NCBI GenBank assembly: GCA_029582155.1
Contig: CM055909.1
Location: 43,832,967 to 43,896,966, forward strand
Origin: Panopea generosa
Taxonomy: Eukaryota > Mollusca > Bivalvia > Adapedonta > Hiatellidae
DNA: 64,000 bases
Reading direction: 5' to 3'
The notes below the pieces were generated by a model, which was given only the letters and a program-made list of their open reading frames with translations, was not told the origin of the DNA and did not search any database. A program made the translations under genes and the position numbers. Positions 1-10,839 of the stretch are shown one piece after another (the first letter of the stretch is position 1; each line of letters opens with the position of its first letter).

Positions 1-1089
1 GGGGAATAAATGTGTAGGGTTGACAGGAAGTAATAGGGATGCTCAGGAAACCAGAAACACACTTATTTAATTTAGGACTTATTTCCAATTCTCCTCATCA
101 ACGGGTAATGAAGTTGCTTTAACCTATTCTCAAACCTGACCAGACAATTTCGATAAGCACACATAATTTTAATGTGCATGTCAGTGTAGACCAACTGGCA
201 ACTAGACAATCAGCCAATTTAAAGACACAATTCGACTCTATTCCCTGCTACTTCCAAATTTTTTTCCCTTTCAAATTTTGCGAGATTTTATATTTAACTG
301 CTTTGTATTTACACTCTTAAAATGGTAACATCACAATTACAAACCTGAATGAATAAAAACTGAATACACCTGGAAAAGTTTTCAAATTCTCGAAAATAAA
401 TTTTTAATGATGAAGAGTCTCAGGAGAGAAAATATTTTTGGAACTGTCGCAATATCCACTGCTCATTTTTTATTTCAGTAAATACCTCCTTTCTGTGCCG
501 CACTTAAAAAATACAAAACCATCAGCTATCCTTGATTATAATAATGATCAATAAATAAGCTTTACGCAACCAAGTGCCATAAAAACAACCCTCATTATTC
601 ATACATCAGTGTTCACATACATTCCCATTGGCTGTTGTGCAGGTAATATCCATGGAGACACACTACATGATTTAGCATTCACTAAACGTCTCAACTTGGG
701 ATCTACCTCAACTTGGGATTTACCTCAACTCGAGACTTTTTAAATGATATATTTACTTTATCAACATTGACCATTTAACATGCTTTCTTTTGCCAATTAA
801 TAAAACATATTGCGACTTAAATATGGAGTGCTCATTTATTGTCTTATTCGTTCAAGGTATCAGCTGGAGAGGTTTTGTTTTTAGTTAAGGAAAATCACAG
901 ATGTTAGGTGAAACCCAGTGCTGGAAAAACTCCTTTATATTATGCCATGTGCACTGGACAAAAAGATAAAGTACATATTTTTCGTTGGCACTAATCATTT
1001 TTGCATGCCCCATGTCTATATATTTGTTGCCAATGATTCAACAGAACAAATTAAATGTTTCTGCTAATTTTACATACAATTATATTTAC
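1..1089. other. Intron or 3' flank of the tastin-like gene
   Basis: No exon, repeat array or element could be supported here. The phase 1 donor at 1089 requires at least one more exon, which was not found in this stretch on the minus strand and probably lies left of the window. Confidence 0.5.
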
Positions 1090-1900
1090 CTGGTGTTCCA
1101 CAACCGTTGTCATTTGGTATTTGTTTCAATACTCGACCAGGTGTTGATGCAACCAGACTAGGTCTAGGTTCCCTTACCGGCGTTCCACAACCGTTGTCAT
1201 CTGGTATTTGTTTCAATACTCGACCAGGTGTTGATGCAACCAGACTAGGTCTAGGTTCCCTTAACGGCGTTCCATAACCATTATCATCTGGTATTTGTTT
1301 CAATACTCGACCAGGTGTTGATGCAACCAGACTAGGTCTAGGATTTCTTAACGGCGTTCCTCGACCATTATCATCTGGTATTTGTTTTAATACCCTCCCA
1401 GGAGTTGCTATAGTAACATTTACATAATCTGATGTTTCGAAGACCTCTTGAGAGTCTTTTGATTCCTTTTTCAACACTCTGCCAGGTGTTTGAGGGGCCA
1501 GACTGAGTCTAGAAGCAATGCTAAGTCTGGGAGCATCACTAGTTGAGGATTTTAGGACTCTTCCAGGTAGTTGTGCTGTGAGACTTTGTCTGGCATTCAT
1601 TGACAGTCTGGGGTCACTAGTGATTGGATTACAAGTACTGACTGGTTTGACAACTCTTCCTGGTGTCTGTGGAGCTAGACTGTATCTAGCGTTCATTGAC
1701 AGTCTGGGATCACTGGTAATTGGATCATCAGTACAGACTGGTTTGACAACTCTTCCTGGTGTCTGTGCAGCCAGACTGTATCTAGTGTTCATTGACAGTC
1801 TAGGATCACTGGTGATTGGATTATCAGTACAGACTGGTTTGACAACAACTCTTCCTGGTGTCTGTGGAGCCAGACTGGGTCGTAATTCACTTACAGCTTC
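1090..1900 (-). CDS. Exon 7 of KEN-box/PGRV-repeat protein (tastin-like)
   Basis: Internal exon of 811 bp, residues about 253-522 of the minus-strand gene. It starts after a TTTCTAG acceptor in phase 0 and ends at a GTAAAT donor in phase 1, so the gene continues beyond position 1090 and probably off the window. It encodes nine PGRV motifs, eight of them as TPGRV and one as LPGRV, each followed by Leu/Val and Lys. Two tandem arrays are visible: three 32-33-residue units containing SDPRLSMN, then 29-residue units containing QIPDDNG and PRPSLVAS, with an 87-bp DNA period. A linker with SQEVFETSDYVNVTIA separates them. The repeats are basic, Pro-rich and contain many S/T-P sites, which suggests CDK phosphorylation and an unstructured scaffold. 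The open frame on the opposite strand is a shadow caused by the repeats. Confidence 0.8.
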
Positions 1901-2244
1901 CTAGAAATCAAAACTTTCATGAAGTGTGTCATCAAGGTAATATACAATATTAAAACAGTCAAAACAAATTATTTGTACAAGATGCAGCGATTTTAGCTGT
2001 TTTGTCACCACTCACACTTACATGCGAGTATGTAATATAATTTGATAACAATAAATTAATTGATAAATTCTGGTATAGACTGGGTGGTTTAATGTAATGG
2101 ATACAAGGAATGAATTTTACTTGTTTAAAGCTCACAAGAAATGAAGAGAAATAAACTTGAGTACAGCCTAATTCCCATAACTTCAAAACACACTTTCAGC
2201 CAGGTTCCAATAGTGTTTTTGGTCATGCCAGCTTAAATACAACT

Positions 2245-2686
2245 TGGTGACAGCTCAGCTGGTAGCGTGTCTGACTATCAATGCAGGTGCCATGCGTTCA
2301 AGTTCCCGTCTGGACCACAGTCTCTGTGATGACTGATATATGACATTGCATCTCATTGTCACTTGTCTCTCACTGCTGATTCCAGTGAGAAAGTTGCTCA
2401 GAGATTGGTGTACTTGATACTGGTTAACTTCAAAGAACCATGAAGGAGAGGTTAGGTTAATCCTTTACTCCATAGAAACACGTTTTCCCGCACCAATCAC
2501 AGAAGGCTCGTAACGAGCAATCTAAACACTTCCTGAACTGTTTTCCACTCTGTCAGTTAATATAAACATGATTCACCCAATAATTCAAAAGCCTTCTATA
2601 TAAGGTGTCCAAAGTGTCTATATGAAGTAAAGGGTTAACTGATTGTTAGCCCTCAGTGGTATAAAAATGACCCTAAATATCAAACT
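2245..2686 (+). mobile_element. SINE-A copy 1, split by a TTAA MITE
   Basis: tRNA-like head with an A-box-like AGCTCAGCTGGTAGCG and a B-box-like GCGTTCAAGTTCCC, then the SINE-A body (cagtctctgtgatgactgat, a tatgacattg block, GGTTAGGTTAA). The body is interrupted at its internal TTAA and resumes at 2635 with TTAACTGATTGTTAGCCCTC. It ends in an A/T-rich tail near 2686. Confidence 0.8.
2461..2634. mobile_element. piggyBac-type MITE inside SINE-A, TTAA duplication
   Basis: A 174-bp insertion bounded by TTAA at 2457-2460 and 2635-2638. Ends are TCCTTTACTCCATA and, reversed, CCCTTTACTTCATA. A second copy lies at 54318-54495. TTAA targets and CCCT ends are typical of the piggyBac superfamily. No transposase is encoded. 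Confidence 0.75.
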
Positions 2687-2928
2687 AATGATTTTTGGGT
2701 AGATCCAGCACTGGGTGCTGATGTGGTCAATGGGTTGAGCCTATGATTGAGCCTATGTGATCTCTGGCATGAGTGGTCAACACCCTACCCACTACACCAC
2801 AGTCCTATGTTGTTTTTTATTATAAGATTTTATTTTCCTTTCTAATCCATATTTATACTTTTATACTGAATTGCATGTACTTAAATTTAAATGGGTAAAT
2901 ATGAAGTTTAGTCACTATAATGTAAGTA

Positions 2929-3122
2929 CAGTCAAACCTGTGTTAAGCAGCCAGTAATGGAAAGTAGCAAATGTGGCCTTAAAGACTGGTTGTTGCTTAA
3001 TGCAGGTTAATTTGCTCTGAAAGCATATAAATGGGAAATAACAAATGTGGCTGCTTAAGACAATTTGCTGCTTAAGACAAGTGGCTGCTTAATAGAGGTG
3101 ACCACTTATACAGGTTTAACTG
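2929..3122. mobile_element. Pogo-like MITE, CAGTCAAACCTGT ends
   Basis: A 194-bp element with inverted ends CAGTCAAACCTGTG and CAGTTAAACCTGT, preceded by TA at 2927-2928. Its interior repeats the theme gctgcttaagacaa. Related copies lie at 53487-53664 and around 45045-45480. It is non-autonomous and sits in the intron between exons 7 and 6. Confidence 0.72.
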
Positions 3123-3199
3123 TTAGTTAGAGCTCAACATAAAACTTAAACCTGCGGATGACATCTTGTTTTATTTTAAGAAGATGAGCTAATAATTAC

Positions 3200-3429
3200 C
3201 TGCATCAGTCTTGCTGGTGGTTTAGAGTAAATGCTGTGGCGCCTTTCCACTTCATCATCCTTGTTTACTTTCATCAATCGTACAGGGGTGTGCATGGCAA
3301 CACTGGGGCGTGTGACAGGGGCCACACAAGCAACAAATGGATTAGTCGTATTTGGTTTGTGTCTCATTGGGGTTCGTGCTGGAAGACTCTGTCTGGATGT
3401 TTTAAATGGAGTTTCTGAAGCTGCACCAC
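3200..3429 (-). CDS. Exon 6 of KEN-box/PGRV-repeat protein
   Basis: A 230-bp exon, residues about 176-252, phase 1 in and phase 0 out. The acceptor is TTTATCCTCAG and the donor GTAATT. It encodes a segment with SLPARTPMRHKP, HTPVRLMKVNKDDE and SKPPARLM. The TPVRLMK and PPARLMQ pieces look like diverged forms of the TPGRVLK motif of the next exon, so the repeat domain probably begins here. No stop occurs in frame over 76 codons, and joining it to its neighbours keeps the frame. Confidence rests on splice-site quality, phase agreement and shared motif style. Confidence 0.78.
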
Positions 3430-3889
3430 CTGAGGATAAACAAGCAAATTTTGTGATTTATGTTCCCCACTCTTTTAAAAATATTTAATTCAGGCATTCT
3501 TAAGTTATAGCGTGGAAACACAAACAAATATGATTTTTCACAAATTAATTGGGCAAAACTGTAGAATGACAAATGTCACAACCCTGAAAATCAAACTTAG
3601 ACTGTGTTTTGTCATTATAAACATTGTATAAAAAATTTAAAAGATTTGATAATGACATTCTTAAGTTATTGCACAAACCAAAGTGTGGCAATTTTCACAA
3701 ATTAAATCTACATTGCCAAAAGTCACAACCCTGAAAATCGTTTCAAAAGAATTGATTCATGCATTCTTAAATTATTACACGGAAACCAAAAGTGTGATTG
3801 ACAGACCCAAAAAAGTGTCTCCCACTTTTTGCAAAACAGGGGACAAAAAGTTTCAAACAGCTCACTATTCATATGAATAGGTCATACAT

Positions 3890-4005
3890 AGAGATGAATA
3901 GGTCAACAAACAGATGAATAGGTTATACATAGAGATGAATAGGTCATACATAGAGATGAATAGGTTATACATAGAGATGAATAGGTCATACATAGAGATG
4001 AAAAA
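3890..4005. repeat. 21-bp tandem repeat
   Basis: About five copies of a unit GATGAATAGGTCATACATAGA with a T/C variant at one position. The period is seven codons, so the array is open in frame and gives a short artefactual MNR(S/L)YIE repeat peptide. It lies in the intron between exons 6 and 5. Confidence 0.85.
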
Positions 4006-4067
4006 CCATTATCTACAATGTACAAGGCTTAAAGTATTGCCTTTAAAGTATCTAAACTGTTCATATA

Positions 4068-4726
4068 CCATTGAAACTCGTTATCTCTATATCGTTCGAG
4101 TCGATATTCCGATAGAGTCAATATTTATTGTCATCCCAAACTTTTCCCCTTCTTTGTGTATGTAAATATATTCCATTTCACTCGATATTGTCTGTGGCGA
4201 TATTTCGGGTACTCGACCCCAGATTTAGTAGCCAATTGATAATTTCACACTTTTGATTGAATGTATGTCTCGATATAATAATAATTGACATAATATTGTG
4301 TGTTTTTCAACGTCGTGTGAAAATCTATGCATGCCATTTTGCACAGTTTGTTCAAGATGCGACACAAATTACCGGTAAAGGGCAAAGGTGTCCGTTTAAA
4401 TGACTGACATAATGTTGCAAACAAATCATTGAATTGGGTGATTACATGTAAATTATTAAATATCATTTGATTCAATCAATCAGCCTCAACTTATATCTCA
4501 CACTGCCAAGAAATTCAAAGAAGGGCCCGGATATCAGCATTTATCATGACAGTGTAATTCTACTGCATGAACCGTAATAGGAAATGTTAAGTACATTTGA
4601 CTTACAACAAATATCAGGTGATGAAAATAAATATCGATCTTCAGACAAAATCTATGTCCATATCTGGATATCTCATTTTTTTTGGCAGTCCCTCCAATAT
4701 CGAGATAACGAGTTTCGATTGTATGG
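4068..4726. mobile_element. Tc1/mariner- or pogo-type element, TA duplication
   Basis: A 659-bp element flanked by TA (4066-4067 and 4727-4728). Its inverted ends share GAAACTCGTTATCTC followed by T/GATAT, and CCAT/CCATAC at the tips. Internal sequence is rich in TCGATATT. The minus-strand frame at 4245-4475 shows no recognisable transposase motif, so it is called non-autonomous. Confidence 0.7.
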
Positions 4727-5103
4727 TAATAGTTCTGATTTCAAATATATTTAGACAGAATTTCCATTGAAATTCAATTTTATGTCAACTCAGCCAAATT
4801 TTATCTTTCAAATTTGAATGAGGTTTACTGCCGTTTTCAACATATTTCAGGTTATATACGACATATCCAGTTTTTATTGGCGGAGGAAGACCTCAGAATG
4901 AATTCGTGTAGAACCATCGGTCTTCCACAAGTAACTGACAAACTTTCTCGATCAAACCCACAACCTCTGATTCGAGTGATCAACACTGTACCTACTACAC
5001 TACCACCCCACTTAAAATATTTGATTTTGATGTATGTATGAGTAAGATAGATGTCAACATATTAACTTATTTTGATTTGTCTGATAAATTATTAAAATGT
5101 TAC

Positions 5104-5238
5104 CTTTGCCCTTTGCTTGTGCTTTGAAGTATGGACTTTTGTGTGCCTCAAGAATTGCCGATTTTTTAGTAATTTCGGTTCCACTACAGAAGTCTATCTC
5201 AGCAGGTGCTAGCGATGCATCGAAGTTGTAGCCAGTAT
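5104..5238 (-). CDS. Exon 5 of KEN-box/PGRV-repeat protein
   Basis: A 135-bp exon, residues about 131-175, phase 1 in and phase 1 out, so it could be skipped without a frame change. Acceptor TGATTTTCAG, donor GTAACA. The peptide contains YNFDASLAPAEIDFCSG followed by a basic stretch with KKSAILEAHKSPYFKA. An acidic/aromatic half and a basic S-P half are visible; no named domain is recognised. Confidence 0.72.
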
Positions 5239-5284
5239 CTGAAAATCATACAATATCAAACAAATATTTTTACCGCAGCCTTTA

Positions 5285-5400
5285 AAACCCATGCAGATAA
5301 AGTGTCTTGCTCAAGGACAAGGTACATGGCCAGGGAGAAGATTTATTTCATGTCCCTCTGATCCTAGGTCAAATGTTCTACCACTGGACCAAAACAAAAT
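5285..5400 (-). mobile_element. SINE-D fragment
   Basis: Contains GTGTCTTGCTCAAGGACAAG and, to its right, the reverse of a degenerate tRNA-like head (TCTACCACTGGACC). It matches the fuller copies at 29885-30085 and 36290-36490. Confidence 0.6.
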
Positions 5401-5546
5401 GCACAGGAAGATGTCAGATGCAAACACATGAATTTGAGCAAGATCTGTCATCTTTCTACAAGTAACAGGCAAATTTTCAAACAAATAATGTTTCCGCAAT
5501 AGAATAAAAAACATTAAACTGCCCATTTGCTTGTATGTATATTTAC

Positions 5547-5694
5547 CATTTTTAGTATCCCTGGTGTTTGTACATCGACGCTTAACTCTGGGTTGCTCTG
5601 AAGACTGTTGTCCGCTGACAAAATCCTCGCACATCTTCTGGAAAGCTTTGATATTAACATTACGCTGGGGACCAAAAATGGAGTTCTTAGGCAT
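5547..5694 (-). CDS. Exon 4 of KEN-box/PGRV-repeat protein
   Basis: A 148-bp exon, residues about 82-130, phase 0 in and phase 1 out. Acceptor TTATTTTAG, donor GTAAATA. It starts with MPKNSIFGPQRNVNIKAFQK and continues to QPRVKRRCTNTRDTK. The first codon is ATG, but the upstream exon joins it in frame, so this Met is taken as internal. The RVKRR cluster could serve nuclear import. The piece GPQR...KAFQKM loosely recalls the CPQRLQAL segment of human tastin as remembered; this is weak evidence. Confidence 0.74.
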
Positions 5695-6281
5695 CTAAAA
5701 TAAACATGGAATCTTTTTTGTTCTTTTAAATATTTTTTTCATTACTTATAATAATAATAATAATACAAGGACTTTCAAATACTATGGGCAGCCAACCTAC
5801 CCACTTGTATACTATGTCTAGACAGAGATTCAAACCCTAGTTCATTAATGAGTAGTAGCAACATTGCTTACTACACTTCATGGACAAATCAAGGGTATAA
5901 ATTACTTAAAGTCTCACTACGCTGTTACGCCCCTTTATCCTACGGTAACATGATGTTTACGATTAAAAAAAAAAGGCCTAGATGTAATTTGGTTTTGAAA
6001 TGTTTTCAAAATGGTTCATAGCGATTGTGATTTCTTGCTGCAGATGAGTAAAGCAAAAGTTGGCATAGCATATACTGCAATAAGACATCACTGGTGTTAA
6101 AAAAGTAACTTTTATAGGATTTCAACATAAGCATGTACTTAAATGTATTTGACGACTTCTTTTTTCAAAAAATCTCTTTAAAAAAAAACTCTATGTGAAA
6201 TTCATTTTTTACCATGGAAATCCTAGACCTGATTTTTTATAAAACAGAACAAACTCCAACTGTGTAGTAAGACCTGTAGCC

Positions 6282-6372
6282 CAGCCCAGCTAATTCAACT
6301 GGAAACACATCTGACTGTCAATCCTGGGGTTGTGAGTTCGAATTCCCAACCAGGCCCTGTCACAGTATTGAT
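6282..6372 (+). mobile_element. tRNA-like SINE head fragment
   Basis: Shows CAGCTAATTCAACTGG as a degraded A box, then TGTCAATCCTGGGGTTGTGA and a strong B box GAGTTCGAATTCCC. The body after the head differs from SINE-A, so this is a truncated or variant copy. Confidence 0.6.
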
Positions 6373-6474
6373 GACTGGTCATGACCACTGATCAATGATT
6401 TGTGAGGGATATTAGTTAATATTTGGGTTTATTACACTTCTGCACCACTAATTCATTTGAGAAAGTTATCAAAC

Positions 6475-6623
6475 CTTGGATGGATCACCAGCGAGCGTGT
6501 GTCTACTGGGGTTCACACCTGTATGATCTACTGTTGATACCCGGGTAGAGGTTTGGCATCTCGCAGATTTCCCTGGATTGAGGATACTCTCCAGGGCCAG
6601 GGGATCTTTCTCGAAATGAATAT
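6475..6623 (-). CDS. Exon 3 of KEN-box/PGRV-repeat protein, DPLALESIL segment
   Basis: A 149-bp exon, residues about 32-81, phase 1 in and phase 0 out. Acceptor TTCTTTTAG, donor AAG|GTTTGA. It encodes HFEKDPLALESILNPGKSAR and then a Ser/Thr-rich stretch ending in GDPSK. The DPLALESIL core resembles the conserved DPAALATIL segment of tastin/TROAP, remembered rather than searched. It is the most informative piece for family assignment. A tRNA-like SINE head lies about 100 bp past the donor, inside the following intron. Confidence 0.75.
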
Positions 6624-6760
6624 CTAAAAGAAAATATATCAGAGAAATTAAAAATTCCTGAGTCAGACTTGCAGTTGTTGATGACCCTATGCTAGTGACG
6701 GGATAATCCAATGAATTATTGCAAAGAATTAATCTTGATTATTGATAACAGGTGAAGTCG

Positions 6761-7027
6761 CGCCCGATAAGCTCAGTCAGCTTCTGACTATCAATCCAGG
6801 GCTCGTGAGTTCAAATCTCCGCCCAGCCACAGTCTCTGTGATGATAAATATACAACATTGTGTCTCACTATCATTCGTATCTCATCGCTGATTCAAGTGG
6901 GAAATTTATCAGTTACTTGCGATGATGGGGTGTGCTCGGAAACAGTGGTTAGGTTAACTGATTGTCTGCTAGCCCTCAATGACATAAAAAATATGCTAAA
7001 TATTCAATCAATCAATCAATCAATCAA
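6761..7027 (+). mobile_element. SINE-A copy 2
   Basis: Nearly full copy: tRNA-like head CGCCCGATAAGCTCAGTCAG, B box GAGTTCAAATCTCC, SINE-A body with GTTAGGTTAACTGATTGTCT, ending in a (CAAT)n tail. A short internal deletion precedes the GGAAACAGTGG block. Confidence 0.85.
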
Positions 7028-7671
7028 TGATTACTGGTTCACAGCACAAAAATATTATCTTAATCCTATGGTGAGACTGGGCCAGAAAAACACACACACC
7101 TATGTTAAGGTTTACTTGATCAAAATAAATAGGGTAGACAGTTTTCTTTCCTATTTTTATTCTAATTTTTATTTCATAGAGAAAATGTCATAATATTAAT
7201 GAGCTATTATAAGTAAATTCATTTTAACTCGCTTTTTTGTTCTTTAAAAATCTAACTATGGTAGTAAATCAATATGGAACAATAAAAATATAATTTTTCT
7301 TGACACATTAAACAGATTAGTTCTGCAGTACTTTGATAGAAATTAAAAAAGTATAATAAGATGAAAAAATGTTAGGGTCGGGACTCAATTTTAAGGGCCG
7401 GTCAGGTTACCCTAATCAAAGGTATTTTGTTTGTCTGATCTTATAAGAATCCATCACAAGTATCCATGTGTGATAAAAAAATCTCAGCCTCATAATTTAA
7501 TGCACGGACGACATTCTACCGAGTCCCTGTTTGTAATTCTGACCTAGGAAATAGATGAAACAAGTAGATATAGTCCTAGATTTTCATCAGGTCATACGAG
7601 AAAGATGTCATGTGTCATGGAAGATACATTTTTTCTTTTATGAGCAGAAACGGGACAAGAAATATCCAAAT

Positions 7672-8275
7672 ACAATACTGAATTAAAAATGTATACAATA
7701 CTGAATTTAAGATATATACAATACTGACTTAAAGATGTGTACAATACCAAATTAAAGATATATACAATACTAAATTAAAGATGTATATAATACCGAATTG
7801 AACATGTATACAATACTGAATTAAACATGTATACAATACTGAATTACAAATGTATACAATACTGTTTTTAACATGTATACACTACTGACTTAACATGTAT
7901 ACACTACTGACTTAAACATGTATACAATACTGAAGTAAACATGTATACAATACTACATATGTATACAATACCTACTTAAACATGTTTACACATGTATACA
8001 CTACTGAATTAAACATGTATACAATACTGAATTATATATGTATACAATACTGACTTAAACATGTATACACTACTGACTTAAACATGTATACAATACTGAA
8101 TTAAACATGTATACAAATTACAATACTGAATTACATATGTATACAATACTGACTTAAACATGTACACAATACTGAATTAAACATGTATACAATACTGAAT
8201 TAAACATGTATACAATACTGAATTACATATGTATACAATACTGAATTTAAGTATATACAATACTGAATTAAACAT
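7672..8275. repeat. 23-bp minisatellite (tatacaatactg)
   Basis: About 26 imperfect copies of a unit like ATGTATACAATACTGAATTA plus AAC. It sits in the intron 3' of exon 2 of the tastin-like gene, ending about 160 bp from the exon. Confidence 0.9.
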
Positions 8276-8432
8276 GTACTCATGAAACTACACAATCAAG
8301 CGGATATATACAATGTGTCAGCTGAGAAGGTTTTACTTTCATACGGAAAATAATTCTATTTGCCACGCACGAAATTAAGTTTTTTCCTTTGTATGTTCGA
8401 AAGATGAGAAAAAATAGTGAATAGATACATAC

Positions 8433-8479
8433 CAGACTGATGAAACTGTTGGGCTTTTGATTTGGCCACTGGAATTTTA
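8433..8479 (-). CDS. Exon 2 of KEN-box/PGRV-repeat protein, SKIPV motif
   Basis: A 47-bp exon, residues about 16-31, phase 2 in and phase 1 out. Acceptor TTTCATTTCAG, donor GTATGT. It encodes SKIPVAKSKAQQFHQS. The SKIPV motif also stands near the N-terminus of vertebrate tastin, as remembered. The upstream intron has a run of 24 G on the plus strand (C in the transcript) about 50 bp before the acceptor. Confidence 0.72.
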
Positions 8480-8531
8480 CTGAAATGAAAAGATATACAA
8501 GGCAGTGTCCTACATAATTATATTAAAGGAT

Positions 8532-8555
8532 GGGGGGGGGGGGGGGGGGGGGGGG
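8532..8555. repeat. Poly(G) run, 24 G
   Basis: Uninterrupted G homopolymer on the plus strand about 50 bp upstream, in transcript sense, of exon 2. It can form G-quadruplexes in DNA. Its length is likely unstable and error-prone in sequencing. Confidence 0.9.
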
Positions 8556-8640
8556 TGGTTGTGCTTGCCAGATACTAACTTACCAGTTATTTGCTAAATG
8601 AGGACAATTGTCTGTACTTAGTTTCTTCCTTCAACAGCCA

Positions 8641-8934
8641 AACTCGAGTAGCTCAGACGGTAGCACATTTGACTTATCAATTCAGGGGTTGCGGGTTCAA
8701 ATTCCTGCCTGGCCTCAGTTTCCATGATTAATATATATATAAGACATAGTGTCTCATTATCATTCGTGTATCACCGCTGACTCAAGTTGGAAAGCTGTCA
8801 GTTATTTGCAGAGATAGGTGTTTGGTTACCGGTAACTGGTTAACCTTCCAGGATCCCAGGAAAGAGTGGTTAGGTTAACTGATTGCCTGTTAGTCCTCAA
8901 TGGCACAAAATTATGCTATATATTCAATCAATCC
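8641..8934 (+). mobile_element. SINE-A copy 3
   Basis: Full-length: head CTCGAGTAGCTCAGACGGTA, B box GCGGGTTCAAATTCC, SINE-A body with GGTTAGGTTAACTGATTGCC, tail ATTCAATCAATCC. Confidence 0.87.
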
Positions 8935-9174
8935 TTCACTAATAAAACTGGTATATAACCCAAAACGTATTGAAAATGAGGTTAATCACATAAATAAATT
9001 AACTTTTAGAAGTGTCTAGTAAATACATGTATACAAGTAATTAATGAAAAAATATAGTTGCAAGTCTCTAAGATTTGATGAATTGTTTTGAAGTTTGTTT
9101 TTTAAGTACATGTAATTATTTTTTAAAAAATAATTGATTTTAGTTTTAAATAATATTTTGCTAGAAATATTTAC

Positions 9175-9221
9175 CTTTTCAATGATGCACGTGGCGGTAC
9201 ATTCTCCTTCATTGATGCCAT
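9175..9221 (-). CDS. Exon 1 (coding part): start and KEN box of a tastin/TROAP-like mitotic protein
   Basis: Coding start of the minus-strand gene. The ATG at 9221 opens MASMKENVPPRASLK and the exon ends in phase 2 at GTAAAT. The exon itself begins at 9242 after a TTATTTTAG acceptor, so an untranslated exon probably lies upstream, perhaps near 10.0-10.25 kb. Residues 5-7 are KEN, the APC/C-Cdh1 degradation signal, so the protein is probably destroyed at mitotic exit. Across seven exons (47, 47, 149, 148, 135, 230 and 811 bp) the frame stays open for 522 codons. The order KEN, SKIPV, DPLALESIL, then basic S/T-P repeats suggests the tastin/TROAP family (spindle and centrosome). Alternatives are other KEN-box spindle proteins such as NuSAP. 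The family call is about 40 percent sure; the existence of the gene is much surer. Confidence 0.72.
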
Positions 9222-9242
9222 TTTCAAGCCCTGTTTGTTGAT

Positions 9243-10835
9243 CTAAAATAATAAAATATAGAGCATATGAAGTGTGCAGACAGACAGACAGAGAAAAAAC
9301 GAAAATTCACAATAACAAGTGTATGAACCATTCGTCTGGATACATGCACTTTTTATTGACATCTGTGAATTTTCACTTTTTGGATAGCTTCGAAAAAATG
9401 GAAAAAAATGCATCAAAATTCAAGTCTCAGTCATGAAATTAACGTCTATAAACTTTCTTCGAAATTGGATGATGTTTTCTCCACTAAAAATATACCTATA
9501 TTTCAAAATCCCCAAGTGTATGTGACATGCTACCACTACAGTGTGCAGAAGTCACTACCTGGATTCTCACCGCATGTATAGATGTGCCAAAGCTAGTAGA
9601 GCTAGGGACAGGGTAGTGATTTAGTACCCGGGTACTTATGTCACTATCACCCCCAAGTATTTGGGTACTGAACTCATAGTTATTAATACCCTAGGAAAAA
9701 AAAACTTATCCTGAAGTTTTACAAACAATGTTTGGCGTGTAATTACACAATCTGAAAATAAAAGTCCAAAACCCAACTGCCAAAATGTGTAGTTCTAGCG
9801 AGGAGCTTGTGAGTTCATGCATTCGAAATTGTAAACAAATAAACGTGGATATATGAATATTCATCCTTGGCCAGATTAATGATGTATGTTAATTCTTTAG
9901 CACACCGAAACCTAACTGACAGGTACACAAAATAACATTTATACAATAACCACGTCGTGAACAATTTCTCCCTGCCAGTACAAAAAGATTTGGGACTTTT
10001 ATGAGAAAAGGACTGATAGAGAAGCAAACGGTACAAATCCTGAACAGACTGGGTGTTACACTAGGCTGGTCTGGCTCTGCACTGGTTGCTAGTACAAGGC
10101 CGTGGATTTCTCATTCTCTCGTAACTTCATAATCGCAAAAAATATGAAACACAGCAAGCTACTTCTACTTTCTTCTTCCGTCTCTTCCAGGAATCATTAT
10201 CAATAATCTAATTATTATCGGAAGCCTCGCCGAGGGAGATTTACAGACGTTTGAATCACTAGTTTGAAGAGATCTTTTATGCGCACTGGGTGGTCTCGTC
10301 AACCTACCTGTTTGTTTATCTTATTTTGTAATTATAAATGTAAATGTTTCATCTACAACATTTTTTATCAAATATAGAGTAGTTTTTCTTATTACTTACT
10401 TTAAAAAAGGGACTAAACTGAGAAAGTATCACACAAAAATAACTATAAGTGCATGATTTCTTCATTTCTTTAAATTTTAAAAAGAAAACTTTACCATGGT
10501 AACCACCCAAAATTAGGATCAAGCTAAAAATGAGTAAACTATTAATACTAAGTGTAAAATTTCTTCATTTCTGTAAATTTAAAAAAGAAAACTTTACCAC
10601 CATAAATTACAATCAAGATTACAAAAAATATGTTGGTTGGATCAGGAGAAGTTGTTTCCAACATTTGGAAAGAGCCAAAGGTGCCAACCGAAATTTAGAC
10701 TAGTACCTGCTGTTACTAATCTCTGTTTAAATATTTACTAGTTGTTACTTTTCAATGATGGACTGAACTATATTATTTTACTATAGTTCCGTTTCATGCA
10801 CCAGACCATAGCAGGATCTCACCTATGCAAGTAGC
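9243..10835. other. 5' region of the tastin-like gene, no exon recognised
   Basis: Probably holds the promoter and an untranslated exon, because the first coding exon begins with an acceptor at 9243. No start site could be chosen. A (CAGA)n tract lies near 9280. A duplicated 30-40-bp stretch (ATTTCTTCATTTCTTTAAAT-like) occurs near 10460 and 10560. Confidence 0.4.
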
Positions 10836-10839
10836 AAAT

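Noticed and set aside
1518-1904. Plus-strand frame opposite exon 7
   Set aside because: It is the antisense shadow of the coding repeats. The minus-strand frame has splice sites and phase continuity with six other exons.
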